DNA of 64,000 nt, from assembly GCA_041393965.1 (NCBI GenBank), contig JAWKJB010000002.1, positions 682,001 to 746,000 of the forward strand, given 5' to 3'. Made by a program: the position numbers and the translations under genes. Of this stretch, positions 32,753 through 42,376 are shown in pieces; position 1 is the first letter of the stretch; every line of letters begins with the position of its first letter. The notes below the pieces were generated by a model. That model saw nothing but the letters and a program-made list of their open reading frames with translations, did no database searches and had not been told where the DNA came from. This DNA is from Acidimicrobiia bacterium. Its GTDB lineage: Bacteria; Actinomycetota; Acidimicrobiia; Spongiisociales; UBA5794.

Positions 32753-34098
32753 CGGTTGGCGAACGGTTCGGGGTGGAACAGCTCGGGTGGCAGGTGAATG
32801 CCGAAGTTCTCGAGATGCTCCGAGAACGAGGGCCGGATCCCTGTCGCCTTGAGATGGCCACGGTACTTCCCGTTGTCATCGAATCCCATGCCGTAGTCGA
32901 ACAGCATCAGGTCCTGAAGCGTGATGATGTCGCCCTCCATCCCGACGACCTCGGTCACATGGGTGATGCGGCGAGTCCCGTCCCTGAGACGGTGCACATG
33001 GACGATCAGGTCGAGCGCCGACGCCATCTGCTCCCGGATTGCCCGCACGGGCAGATCCATCCCTGCCATGAGCACCATCGTTTCGATACGGGCGAGGGTG
33101 TCCCTCGGCGCGTTCGAGTGCACCGTTGTGAGCGACCCATCGTGACCGGTGTTCATCGCCTGGAGCATGTCAAGCGCTTCACCGCCGCGGACCTCACCGA
33201 CGATGATGCGGTCGGGCCGCATACGCAGCGTGTTGCGAACGAGGTCACGGATGGTCACCAGACCGGTGCCCTCGAGGTTGGCCGGCCGGGACTCAAGCGT
33301 CAGGACATGCGTCTGGTTCAGCTGAACCTCGGCGGCATCCTCCACCGTGATGATCCGCTCATCGGCGGGGATGAAGTTCGAAAGGACATTGAGCAGCGTC
33401 GTCTTTCCCGAGCCGGTCGAGCCCGACACGATGATGTTCAGCCTTCCCTCCACACAGCGCTTCAGGAGCCCTGCCACCTGCTCGCTCATCGTTCCGTTCC
33501 CAACGAGGTCTTCGACCGAGAAAGGATCGACTGCGAATTTCCGGATCGTCACATACGGTCCGCCAATGGCAAGGGGGTGGATGATCGCATTCACCCGGGA
33601 ACCATCGGGGAGCCGTGCGTCGACCATCGGCTGCCCCTCGTCGATCCGCCGCCCGACCTGTCCGACGATCTTCTCGATGATTCGCTCGAGATGGTTCGAG
33701 TCGACAAAGCGTGTATCGGTTTTCGAAAGACGGCCCGCCCGCTCGATCCAGACGCTGTGGGGACCGTTGACCATCACCTCGGTGACGGCCGGATCTGCGA
33801 GGTAGGGATCGATCGGGCCGTATCCGAGCACATCGTCGGCGATCTCTTGGAGCAGTGCGAGCCGGTCGGCGCGGGCGAGCGGCACCGACTGCTCCTGCTC
33901 GAGTGCCCATTCGAGCATCTCCATCACCCGAAGCTTGAGTTCGGCATCGGACATCTGCGCGCTGTAGAGGGTCGGTCCGAGACCCTCGACGACCTTGTAG
34001 TGGAGTTTGCGACGAAGGTCCTGCTTGACCTCGGTCCGTTGCCCGTCACCGGTGTCGTCGTGGGCCTTTGCCGCTTTCACCCTGTCAGCGAGACTCAT
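32749..34098 (-). CDS. tadA: Tad pilus assembly ATPase TadA/CpaF
   Basis: A 449-residue secretion ATPase of the CpaF/TadA type that powers Flp pilus extension. Walker A is GSTGSGKT (226-233), followed by ERIITVEDAAEVQL (Asp box), RPDRIIVGEVRGGEALDML (Walker B and conserved Arg) and NTGHDGSLTTVHSN (His box). The N-terminal domain has the usual LGYGPIDPYLADPAVTEVMVNG. GGAGG lies eight bases before the ATG. It is followed by tadB with a 4-base overlap and preceded by cpaE after 31 bases. Confidence 0.96.
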   Translation of the reverse strand: MSLADRVKAAKAHDDTGDGQRTEVKQDLRRKLHYKVVEGLGPTLYSAQMSDAELKLRVMEMLEWALEQEQSVPLARADRLALLQEIADDVLGYGPIDPYLADPAVTEVMVNGPHSVWIERAGRLSKTDTRFVDSNHLERIIEKIVGQVGRRIDEGQPMVDARLPDGSRVNAIIHPLAIGGPYVTIRKFAVDPFSVEDLVGNGTMSEQVAGLLKRCVEGRLNIIVSGSTGSGKTTLLNVLSNFIPADERIITVEDAAEVQLNQTHVLTLESRPANLEGTGLVTIRDLVRNTLRMRPDRIIVGEVRGGEALDMLQAMNTGHDGSLTTVHSNAPRDTLARIETMVLMAGMDLPVRAIREQMASALDLIVHVHRLRDGTRRITHVTEVVGMEGDIITLQDLMLFDYGMGFDDNGKYRGHLKATGIRPSFSEHLENFGIHLPPELFHPEPFANR

Positions 34099-34129
34099 GC
34101 TTCATGCCTCCGTTGTGGACGCAGGACGG

Positions 34130-35326
34130 CTACTTGAACCATCCCCGCGCCTTCTCTTCGGTTTCATCCGGCAGCGGCTCCCCTTCGAACACGAGGGCGG
34201 CGACGCCACGCAGATCCTTCGCGGGGCGTGACCGCGGGTACAGCGAGACAACCGGCTCTCCCTCATTGACCGCGCGCGGTACCAATTTATCAGATGAAAC
34301 TGCTGCCTGGACCTCGAGGCCGAGAGAGCGCTCCAGTTCGTCGATGTCGAGGCGAGCCTTGGAGTTCACCCTGTTGAGGACGAGTTTGATCTTCTCGAAC
34401 GGGAACTTGATGAGCTCGAGCGTGTCGAGTGCGAGCTTCGCGTTCTTGACGGCAGGGAGATCCATGTCCACCACCAGAAGCACCGTGTCGGATCGTTCGA
34501 GGATCGACAACACGGGCTCATCGAGGAACGGTGCCGTGTCGATGATCACATAGTCGAACATCCGCTTGAGCATGCCGAGGGTCTTGACAACGACCTGTGT
34601 GGACACCTCATCTGCAAGCGACGGCTCCAGCGGCGCCGAAAGGACCCGCATGCCGGTCGTATGCCTTGCGAGGAGGCTGTCGAGCAACGCCTCATCGAGT
34701 TTGTCGATGTCACGGGCGGCATCGACGATCGTGTGCGTGGGTTCGACCTGGAGGGAGATACAGACATCACCGAACTGCAGGTCTGCGTCGAGGATCACGA
34801 CCCGCTCCGGCTCCCCGGACATGGCGCCGAGGGCCATGGCGGTGTTGACCGTCGTCATGGTCTTGCCAGCGCCACCTTTCGGTGACATGATCGTGATGAC
34901 CTTGCCGATCTTCGTCTTGGCTGCGCCTCCGGTCTGGACGATGGACTCGGCCCTCGTGATGTGCCCGAGGATCGATTCCATCTTGGCGTCATCGAGGGGA
35001 GCATCGAGGACATCGCGGTAACCCGCCCTGATCGCAGCACGGAGGATGTCGGTGGTGGTTGCCTCCGCAACGAGCACGATGGGGAGTGACGGTTGGATGT
35101 CGAGCAGCAGCGCCGCCTCAGCCACACCGGCTTCGTGGGCGAACCCCGGCCCGATCAGGGCAAGCTCGATACCCTCCTCGAGGAGCTTTCGCTGGGCATC
35201 CGAGATGTTTCTCGCCTGATAGACCTTGTGGCCCTTGAGCAATGCGATTGCTTGCTCAGCCGCGTCGACATTGGTATCGACGACAAGGATCGACCGGGTC
35301 GTTGCGTCGTCAGCTTCCGCTCGCAC
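34130..35326 (-). CDS. cpaE: Tad pilus localisation ATPase CpaE/TadZ
   Basis: A 398-residue protein with an N-terminal receiver-like domain (SILVVDTNVDAAEQAIALL) lacking a full phosphorylation site, then a MinD/ParA-type ATPase domain. The deviant Walker A SPKGGAGKT is at about residues 150-158, with VVILDADLQFGD and YVIIDTAPFLDEPV following. It ends in the tryptophan-containing tail EEKARGWFK. CpaE/TadZ proteins place the pilus machine at the cell pole. The start is GTG, overlapping the cpaB end by 17 bases. Confidence 0.92.
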   Translation of the reverse strand: MRAEADDATTRSILVVDTNVDAAEQAIALLKGHKVYQARNISDAQRKLLEEGIELALIGPGFAHEAGVAEAALLLDIQPSLPIVLVAEATTTDILRAAIRAGYRDVLDAPLDDAKMESILGHITRAESIVQTGGAAKTKIGKVITIMSPKGGAGKTMTTVNTAMALGAMSGEPERVVILDADLQFGDVCISLQVEPTHTIVDAARDIDKLDEALLDSLLARHTTGMRVLSAPLEPSLADEVSTQVVVKTLGMLKRMFDYVIIDTAPFLDEPVLSILERSDTVLLVVDMDLPAVKNAKLALDTLELIKFPFEKIKLVLNRVNSKARLDIDELERSLGLEVQAAVSSDKLVPRAVNEGEPVVSLYPRSRPAKDLRGVAALVFEGEPLPDETEEKARGWFK

Positions 35327-36317
35327 CTGTCACCAGTCCCAGTTCTGCGGAGATTCTGTCGAGGAGGCCGAAGATGTCATCGACCACGATCGGCTGGGCA
35401 TCGTACGGCACATAGGATCCGTCGGCGGGCAACAGCGACAGCGAGATCTCGGTGTACTGCCTCGCGTATTCGATGAGTTCGGCCTGCTGCGGGGTCACCT
35501 CGAAGACGATGATCTGCGATCCGACGGGCTCGAGCCCGATGGCCATCGGCGCGACCCTCGTGTCGGCCCCGACCGCGAGCACCTGGACTTCCTGCATGAT
35601 GTTCTGCGTGATCGCATACGAGGTCGGCAGTGCGGCAAGAAGGTTGTTCGGCGTGGTGTCGTCATCGGGATTGACCTGGGCCGTTTCGTCCGCGAGCGCC
35701 TGGGCGTCCTCGGCCGAGATGTCGGAGAAGAACAGATCGCGCAGCTCATCGTTCGAGACCATCGTGATGAACTCGAACGGGGAAACCTGCGCCGAAGCGA
35801 GGATGTTGACATTGTCCCCCGGCCTGATGAAGCCGCCGCTCGATGCAACCCCATCGACGGTGATCGAGATCGCGACCTTCCCGGGAGCGAGCGACTCGTT
35901 GAGGCGGGTCTCCGTCTCGGAAACATCGACAAACGAGCCCTGCGTGATCAGCTGGCTTGTCGCGATCGGTCCGGCCGCGACATTCCCATTGAGGACCGAT
36001 GCGAGGTCCGAAGGATTGCCAGGACACCCATACTCATCGGGATTCTTGGATGCGTTCTCTCCCGCTGCGCCGAGACACAGGATCGTGGAGCCATCGAACA
36101 CGACATTCTGTCGAAGCGCTGTGCTCTCGACGATGCGTGCCTGGGCTTCCTCACCGGGGGTTCTCGCCTCGATCGGCGCCGACGCGCGATACACGATCAC
36201 CTCGGAGATGTCCGAGCGGATATCGTCCTCTACGGATGTCAGATACTGGTAGAGAGCAAACCCGGAGATTCCGGCGAGTAACACGGCAATAACGAGTACA
36301 AGCGTGCGCCGTCCCAT
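35310..36317 (-). CDS. cpaB: Tad pilus assembly protein CpaB (SAF domain)
   Basis: About 335 residues with one N-terminal membrane anchor (TLVLVIAVLLAGISGFALYQYL) and an outside region. The SAF-type beta-clip covers about residues 40-140 (VIVYRASAPIEARTPGEEA, GPIATSQLITQGSFVD), followed by the RcpC/CpaB domain with GKVAISITVDGVASSGGFIRPGDNVNIL. I start it at MGRRTLVLV, preceded by GGGAGG at nine bases. It is the first tad gene after rpsA. No secretin gene is present, as expected for a single-membrane bacterium. Confidence 0.88.
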   Translation of the reverse strand: MGRRTLVLVIAVLLAGISGFALYQYLTSVEDDIRSDISEVIVYRASAPIEARTPGEEAQARIVESTALRQNVVFDGSTILCLGAAGENASKNPDEYGCPGNPSDLASVLNGNVAAGPIATSQLITQGSFVDVSETETRLNESLAPGKVAISITVDGVASSGGFIRPGDNVNILASAQVSPFEFITMVSNDELRDLFFSDISAEDAQALADETAQVNPDDDTTPNNLLAALPTSYAITQNIMQEVQVLAVGADTRVAPMAIGLEPVGSQIIVFEVTPQQAELIEYARQYTEISLSLLPADGSYVPYDAQPIVVDDIFGLLDRISAELGLVTGASGS

Positions 36318-36430
36318 GTCAGATGGTCCTCCCAACGATTACGGTCGATCCAAATCGCGCACCAAGGACCGCTCCTCGCGCACGCACCGGAGGTTGCCAT
36401 ACGGGCATCATCCGGTCAAGCATCGCGGGG

Positions 36431-37936
36431 CTAGCTTCTGCCGATGCCGCGTTCTTTGAGTTCAGCGAGGATTGCCTCGAGGGACGAGTCGGCTGAGAAG
36501 CCGGACTCATCGGGTGCTTCGTCTTCACGCTGGAACTCCCTGCGACGCGGTTGGCTTGGCTTGGATTCGCTCCACGATGAGCGTTCCTCCCATTCGGGCA
36601 ATGCCTGCTTGATCGACAGGCTCACTCGTCGTCTGTCGGCATCGATCTCGGTGACCTTTACCGTTACTTCCTGCCCGAGCGAGAGCTCCAGTTCGGGGCT
36701 CTCGACATGGTGCATCGCGATCTCAGAGACATGCACGAGACCCTCGACGCCTTCCCCAACCGAGACGAACGCGCCGAACGGAACCGTCTTGGTCACCTTG
36801 CCCGGAACAACGGCTCCCACCTCGGTGTCACGAGCGAACAGGTCCCACGGGTCCTCGGCCGTTTGCCGGATCGAAAGGGAAATCCGTTCCCGGTCGTGGT
36901 CGACCTCGAGAACCTTCACTTTCACCTGATCCCCGACCGTGACGATCTCACCGGGATGATTGACATGTCGCCAGGAGAGCTCAGACACATGAACGAGACC
37001 GTCCATGCCGCCGAGGTCGACGAAAGCTCCGAAGTTGACGACGCTCGACACCACACCCGTGCGAATGTCGCCTTCTTGCAGATCGGTCAGGAACGCTTGG
37101 CGCTGTTCTGCCTGCTCCTCTTCCAGATGTGCGCGGCGCGAAAGCACCACATTGTTCCGGTTGCGGTCCAGTTCGATCACCTTGGCCTCGATGGTCTGCC
37201 CGACAAAGGGCTGCAGGTCCCGAACACGGCGCAGGTCGACCAGCGAAGCAGGGAGGAAACCCCGAAGCCCGATGTCGACGATAAGGCCGCCTTTGACTAC
37301 CTCGATGACATGCCCATCGACGGTTCCCCCCTCGTTCATCACACCTTCGATCCTGCCCCACGCACGCTCGTATTGGGCGCGCTTTTTCGACAAGATGAGC
37401 CGGCCCTGGTCATCCTCCTTCTGGAGTACGAGCGTCTCGATCTCCTCACCGACCGTGACGATGTCGTTCGGGTTGGCGTTGTTGCGAACCGCGAGTTCCT
37501 GTGGGGGGATGACACCCTCGGACTTGTACCCGATGTCGACGAGCACCTCATCGGGATCGACTCTCACCACCGTTCCGACAACGATGTCGCCTTCCTTGAA
37601 CTCGAAAACGGTCTGTTCGATGGCTGCTGCGAAGTCGTCCGCCGACAGGTCATCCGCAACATCGGCGACGCTCTTCGGGGCGCTGATGGCGGGGCGATCC
37701 CCCCGGGTCCTTCGTACCGGTTCGGTGGGTTCGGCCTCGTCCTGCTCCTGACCTGCTTCTGCGTCGCCTGCTCCTGTGTCCCCGTCGGCAGCAGCCTCGA
37801 CGGGTTCATCGGCGCGCGCCGGTTCGGCGGTGGTGGGTTCAGCGACTTGGTTGACAGGGCCGGTATCGGACTCGTCGGTGGCGGGGGGGGTCTCCTCACC
37901 GCTTTCGGCGAGGTCTCGATCGTTGTCGTTGGGCAT
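36431..37936 (-). CDS. rpsA: 30S ribosomal protein S1
   Basis: A 501-residue protein with four S1 OB-fold repeats at about 114-185, 203-270, 288-357 and 374-444. The last two carry the clear signatures GAFVDLGGMDGLVHVSEL and GAFVSVGEGVEGLVHVSEI. It has an acidic N-terminal extension of about 85 residues, rich in E, D, P and A, and a disordered tail. It binds mRNA on the small subunit. Four repeats rather than six, and the polA neighbour, match actinobacterial S1. The next minus-strand gene is cpaB, 113 bases on. Confidence 0.96.
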   Translation of the reverse strand: MPNDNDRDLAESGEETPPATDESDTGPVNQVAEPTTAEPARADEPVEAAADGDTGAGDAEAGQEQDEAEPTEPVRRTRGDRPAISAPKSVADVADDLSADDFAAAIEQTVFEFKEGDIVVGTVVRVDPDEVLVDIGYKSEGVIPPQELAVRNNANPNDIVTVGEEIETLVLQKEDDQGRLILSKKRAQYERAWGRIEGVMNEGGTVDGHVIEVVKGGLIVDIGLRGFLPASLVDLRRVRDLQPFVGQTIEAKVIELDRNRNNVVLSRRAHLEEEQAEQRQAFLTDLQEGDIRTGVVSSVVNFGAFVDLGGMDGLVHVSELSWRHVNHPGEIVTVGDQVKVKVLEVDHDRERISLSIRQTAEDPWDLFARDTEVGAVVPGKVTKTVPFGAFVSVGEGVEGLVHVSEIAMHHVESPELELSLGQEVTVKVTEIDADRRRVSLSIKQALPEWEERSSWSESKPSQPRRREFQREDEAPDESGFSADSSLEAILAELKERGIGRS

Positions 37937-38049
37937 GGACGGGATGGTCTCCTTGAAGGTGTGACGCCTTCGAGCGCGCTGACGCGGTCCGTGAAGGCCC
38001 CCGCAGCATAGGTGTCAATGGGCCCAATCGACAAGATGAACCGGGGATT

Positions 38050-38058
38050 GGGGGGGGG
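38050..38058. repeat. run of nine G in the polA-rpsA gap
   Basis: Nine consecutive G bases, followed by TTTT, in the 134-base spacer between the polA stop and the rpsA start. On the transcribed minus strand it lies in the rpsA leader as C9. It is a candidate for length variation or a sequencing error. Confidence 0.8.
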
Positions 38059-38070
38059 TTTTGCTCCCCG

Positions 38071-40692
38071 TCAGTGGTCGGCGTCAGCAAGGGTGGGCCC
38101 CGTCCCATAGGCGACCTTCAGGGGAACCGTCAGGGTGGTGACCTGTTCCATGGTGTCGACGGTGAGCGTGGTCACCTCCCCGATCTCCTCGGCCGGTACC
38201 TCAAGGACGAGCTCGTCGTGCACCTGGAGCAGCATCTCGGCGGCTGATCCCGCCGATCGCAGCCGGGCGTCGAGATCGATCATGGCCTTCTTGATGATGT
38301 CTGCCGCAGACCCCTGGATCGGGGCGTTGAGGGCCATCCGCTCCCCCATTTGGCGGTCCCGCGTGTTCCGGCTGTGGAGTTCGGGCAGATAGCGCCTGCG
38401 TCCGAGAATCGTCGTCGTGAACCCATTCGAGCGAGCCTCGGCCACGATGCCTCCCATGAATGCCTTGACCTCCGGAAACTGGGCGAAGTAGGCATCGATG
38501 TGCTCTTGGGCCTCTGATCGATCGATATCGAGTCGCTGGGCCAATCCGTAGGCTTCCATGCCGTAGAGGAGTCCGAAGTTGATCATCTTGGAGGTTCGAC
38601 GCATCGCGTCGGTGACCTCTTCGACGGCGACACCATTGACCCGTGCGGCCGTCGCAGCGTGGATGTCGAGATCCTCGATGAACGCGGCAACAAGGCCCGG
38701 ATCGCGGGACATGTGCGCCAGGATTCGGAGCTCGATCTGGGAATAGTCAGTCACGAGGAACAGGCTTCCCGGTGCGGCCCTGAAGGCTCGGCGGATCGAA
38801 CGGCCCTCGGCTGAACGCGCCGGGATGTTCTGGAGGTTCGGGCGCTCCATCGACAGTCGCCCGGTCGCTGCCCCCATCTGGTTGAAACGGCCTCTGACTC
38901 GCCCGTCATCATCGACGAGCTGGAGGAGTGCGTCGACATAGGTCGATCGCAACTTGTCGAGTTCCCGGAACGACAGGAGCTTCTCGACGATCTCATGCTG
39001 GTCTGCAAGCTTCTCGAGCACCGATGCGTCGGTCGATGGGACGCCCTTCGGCGTCTTTTTGATCACGGGAAGGCCCAATCCGTCGAACAGCACGGCCCGA
39101 AGCTGTTGGGTCGAGTTCACATTGAACGGTTCACCAGCCAGTGCGTGGATGTCCTCCTCAAGACCCGAGATCCGTTGTGCGAGTTCCGTGCCGTAGGTCG
39201 TGAGGAACTCCACATCGATTCCGATGCCTGCAACCTCCATGGCGGCAAGGATCGGGACGAGGGGAAGCTCGATCGTCGCGTACAGATCGAGGCCGCCCCG
39301 CGCCTCCATCTGGTCGGTGAGGGGCTCCACGAGATCCGCGATGGCAAGCGCGCGGCGAGCGGGTGTGTCGAGGTCGATGGCCGTCTCGTCGAACGCAAAG
39401 GAACCCTGTGCACCGCCGCCCGATGTGTCCTCCGCCTCGTCGACATCGACACCGAGCTCGCGATGGGAAAGTTCTTCCAGGCTCGGGGCCCGTAGCGCGG
39501 GGTTGATCACATGGGCTGCGAGCATCGTGTCGAACCGGAGGTCCGGCACCGGAAGCGAAGCCTCGACAAGTCCCCTGATGAACGGTTTGCCGTCGTGGGC
39601 GACGAAACCGGGACCTGATGCAGCCGATGCGAGCAAGGCCTCAGCGAGCTCGAGTGGCACATAGGTCGTTGTCCGGCCTGCAACCACGAATCCGATCAGC
39701 TCGTCGGCCTCCCACACCGGATCGATCACCAACGGATCAGCGGATGCAAGAGCAGCCGCCTGGTCGGCGGTCGTCGCCGACACGACCTCCACATCGGCAA
39801 GGGATCGCTCGATGGGCGTGATGCCGCCCATCTCCTCGAGGCGTTGCCAGAGACTGCGAAAGGCGAGCTCATCGAAGAGCGTTCGTACCGCATCTCGGTC
39901 GAAAGGCTCAAGGTCGAGGTCGGACGGGGACGGCACATCGATCGGCACGGTGTCGACCATCGTCATCAAATCCCGGTTGAGAAGTACCTGTTCTCGGCAC
40001 GCCGCGAGACTCTCAGCAAGCTTCGGTGTCTGATCCCCGACATGATCGAAGAGATCCTCGAGGGAGGGATAGGCGTTGATCAGCTTCGCGGCGGTCTTCT
40101 CCCCCACCCCGGGAACACCGGGCAGGTTGTCCGATGTGTCCCCCCGCAGTGCCGCGTATTCGATGTAGCGGCCCGGATCGATGCCGTAGCGTTCCTCGAT
40201 CCACGCCGGCGTCGCGTGGACCGTGTCCGAGATGCCCCGGCGCGTGTACACGACGGTGATCTCGTCGGTCGCGAGTTGGAAGGCGTCCCGGTCGCCGGTC
40301 ACGATCATGACGGCGTAGCCGTGGTCGCGTCCTTGCTTCGTCAGCGTCGCGATGATGTCGTCGGCCTCGAAGCCCGCAACGCTGACCTGGGGGATCCGCA
40401 TCGTTTCGAGCACTTCCCTGATGAGCGGGATCTGGGAACGAAACAGGTCGGGAGCGGTCTGCCGTGTCGCCTTGTAGTCGGGATATCGCTCGGTACGAAA
40501 GGTCTTCTCCTTACGATCCCACGCAACCGCGATGGCGTCTGGTGCCTCCTCGTCGAGGAGCTTGATCAGCATCGAGGTGAATCCGAAGACCGCGTTCGTC
40601 ACCTGGCCGCTCGGGGTGGCGAGGTCCGGCGGAAGGGCGTAGAACGCCCGGTAGGCGAGGGAGTGTCCATCGAGGAGCGCAAGCGTGGCCAT
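38071..40692 (-). CDS. polA: DNA polymerase I
   Basis: An 873-residue repair polymerase. The 5'-3' exonuclease domain (1-290) shows LALLDGHSLAYRAFYALP, GFEADDIIATL, TGDRDAFQL and DTSDNLPGVPGVGEKTAAKL. The middle region (about 300-480) has lost the acidic proofreading residues, as in other actinobacterial Pol I. The polymerase domain has motif A VTDYSQIELRILAHM, motif B with KMINFGLLYGME, and motif C LQVHDELVLEVP. It lies upstream of rpsA as in mycobacteria. Confidence 0.97.
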   Translation of the reverse strand: MATLALLDGHSLAYRAFYALPPDLATPSGQVTNAVFGFTSMLIKLLDEEAPDAIAVAWDRKEKTFRTERYPDYKATRQTAPDLFRSQIPLIREVLETMRIPQVSVAGFEADDIIATLTKQGRDHGYAVMIVTGDRDAFQLATDEITVVYTRRGISDTVHATPAWIEERYGIDPGRYIEYAALRGDTSDNLPGVPGVGEKTAAKLINAYPSLEDLFDHVGDQTPKLAESLAACREQVLLNRDLMTMVDTVPIDVPSPSDLDLEPFDRDAVRTLFDELAFRSLWQRLEEMGGITPIERSLADVEVVSATTADQAAALASADPLVIDPVWEADELIGFVVAGRTTTYVPLELAEALLASAASGPGFVAHDGKPFIRGLVEASLPVPDLRFDTMLAAHVINPALRAPSLEELSHRELGVDVDEAEDTSGGGAQGSFAFDETAIDLDTPARRALAIADLVEPLTDQMEARGGLDLYATIELPLVPILAAMEVAGIGIDVEFLTTYGTELAQRISGLEEDIHALAGEPFNVNSTQQLRAVLFDGLGLPVIKKTPKGVPSTDASVLEKLADQHEIVEKLLSFRELDKLRSTYVDALLQLVDDDGRVRGRFNQMGAATGRLSMERPNLQNIPARSAEGRSIRRAFRAAPGSLFLVTDYSQIELRILAHMSRDPGLVAAFIEDLDIHAATAARVNGVAVEEVTDAMRRTSKMINFGLLYGMEAYGLAQRLDIDRSEAQEHIDAYFAQFPEVKAFMGGIVAEARSNGFTTTILGRRRYLPELHSRNTRDRQMGERMALNAPIQGSAADIIKKAMIDLDARLRSAGSAAEMLLQVHDELVLEVPAEEIGEVTTLTVDTMEQVTTLTVPLKVAYGTGPTLADADH

Positions 40693-40720
40693 GGCAGCAC
40701 AGTACCGCGGTGGAGCGCTT

Positions 40721-42376
40721 CTACGGGACGAGGTGGATGGGCTGACCGTCGATCGCCGCGGCCCAGACCGTGCGGTCGGTGATCGATCCGCTCACACTGT
40801 AGGAAACGAAGATCCAACATCCCGGCGCCGCTGGCGATGATCCCGTCCCCGCAGGGCACTCGTAGTCGGGTGGGACATCGAACTGGAATTGGACCCAGTC
40901 GTTGTTGTACTGGCCATTCGAGAAGTTCAGCTTGCAGGTGGTCCCGTCGCCACCGTTACTGTCGGGCCCCCAGCCGCCCTGGGGCACACCGACATTCTCG
41001 AGGACGCGCACATTGTCGCTCAGCGTCCGCACCTGGCAGTTGATCGGCTCCGAACCGGGAGGCGTGCCGCCGAGTGAGGTCGACCCGACGAATTCGATGG
41101 ACGCGTTCGAGCCGATGTCCGACACATCCCACAGCGAGATCACCAGACGAGAACCAGCGTAGACCTCATCGAGGCGCGCAACCTTGAAGACGGGATTCGA
41201 TCCCGTGTCGAATTGCCACAGGGACATCGCGCCGAGTCCGTAGACCTGGAGGTCCGACGACGACATGATCGGTGACCCCGCCGCCGTTGCGCCCCGGATC
41301 GAGAACCCGTTGATCATGTCCGTTCCGACACCCGAGTCGTAGTCGCTCGTCACTTCGACCACATAGATGCCGGTCTCGACCGGTGAGATCGTACAGAGCG
41401 TGACCCACTCGTCTTCCCACGCCGAGTTGTAGCTCGCGTGTTCCTCGCCGTACGCATCGCTTCGCCCGCGGAAGGTGTCGTTGCATCCTGCAACCTGCTG
41501 ATCATTGTCGAGCCACTGGTTCGGCGACTCGTCCGGCTTGTAGACGATGAACCTCGTCTGGCTCTCCCACCCATCGTCCTGGACGGTGCTTCCCGAGTCG
41601 TCGTAGAGCCAGTCGTTGGTGTTGGCGTTCGGGCCGCTGTTGGCGACACCACCCGCGTCGTGTGCCTGCGGGTCGTAGATCTGGACTTGTACCGATCCCC
41701 CGGCGATGCTGCTTCCTTCCGGGATCTCGAAGGCATAGTGGTACGAGGGCTTGCGGTATTCGGGGTTGCTGTTGCCGTTCTCGCGCCGCTGGGCGGCAAC
41801 GGCGTCACCCTGGTTCTTGCGACGATCCTCCCCTGAGATGGCCACAAAGAAGTTCCGATTCCTCCCAGCCGTCTCGGGATCCTCTCCGAGGTAGGGCTCA
41901 TCGGATCCGAGCTTGAGCGGCGGGAGCTGTTCTGCGGTTGCGGTCTGGGACACGGTCAGGCTGTCGATCCCGAAGACTCGCAGGAAGAAGGTGTCGATCG
42001 GCCTGCTGATGTTCACCGTCAACTGTGCGCAAGTGCCCCCGAGCGACGGGCTCACACTCGCCCCCGATGCCGACGAGTAGCCGTTACGCGAAGCAATGTC
42101 GAGCGCGGTCGTATGCGGGTCGGTTCCGACATCGGGCGTTCCGCAGTTCGGAAGGGGCATGTGGACGACGCCCGCGAGCGCGGCCGCTTCGGCAGCCTTC
42201 CGGGTGTTCAGCTGGTTGAAGTAGAGCCAGCCGTAGTCGGCGGCGAGTGCGCCCATACCCATGATGACGAACAACGAGGCGGCAACGAGGATCAACACGG
42301 CGCCGCGTTCGACCGCCGATTCCCCCGAACGCAACCTCAGTCGAGCAAGGAGGCGCCTCATGCGCACACCGCTCAC
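40721..42376 (-). CDS. TadG-like secreted pilus-associated protein, second copy
   Basis: About 551 residues. The N-terminus has the TadG pattern ERGAVLILVAASLFVIMGMGALAADYGWLYFNQLNTRKAAEAAAL, one membrane helix after a short basic cytoplasmic stretch. The large outside part has little resemblance to known domains but includes TFFLRVFGIDSLTVSQTATAEQ and a C-terminal module ending DRTVWAAAIDGQPIHLVP. This matches the tail of the other TadG-like protein at 43204. I use the GTG at 42376 that overlaps tadE as GTGA; ATG 42361 is the alternative. It is probably a minor surface component of the Flp pilus. Confidence 0.82.
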   Translation of the reverse strand: MSGVRMRRLLARLRLRSGESAVERGAVLILVAASLFVIMGMGALAADYGWLYFNQLNTRKAAEAAALAGVVHMPLPNCGTPDVGTDPHTTALDIASRNGYSSASGASVSPSLGGTCAQLTVNISRPIDTFFLRVFGIDSLTVSQTATAEQLPPLKLGSDEPYLGEDPETAGRNRNFFVAISGEDRRKNQGDAVAAQRRENGNSNPEYRKPSYHYAFEIPEGSSIAGGSVQVQIYDPQAHDAGGVANSGPNANTNDWLYDDSGSTVQDDGWESQTRFIVYKPDESPNQWLDNDQQVAGCNDTFRGRSDAYGEEHASYNSAWEDEWVTLCTISPVETGIYVVEVTSDYDSGVGTDMINGFSIRGATAAGSPIMSSSDLQVYGLGAMSLWQFDTGSNPVFKVARLDEVYAGSRLVISLWDVSDIGSNASIEFVGSTSLGGTPPGSEPINCQVRTLSDNVRVLENVGVPQGGWGPDSNGGDGTTCKLNFSNGQYNNDWVQFQFDVPPDYECPAGTGSSPAAPGCWIFVSYSVSGSITDRTVWAAAIDGQPIHLVP

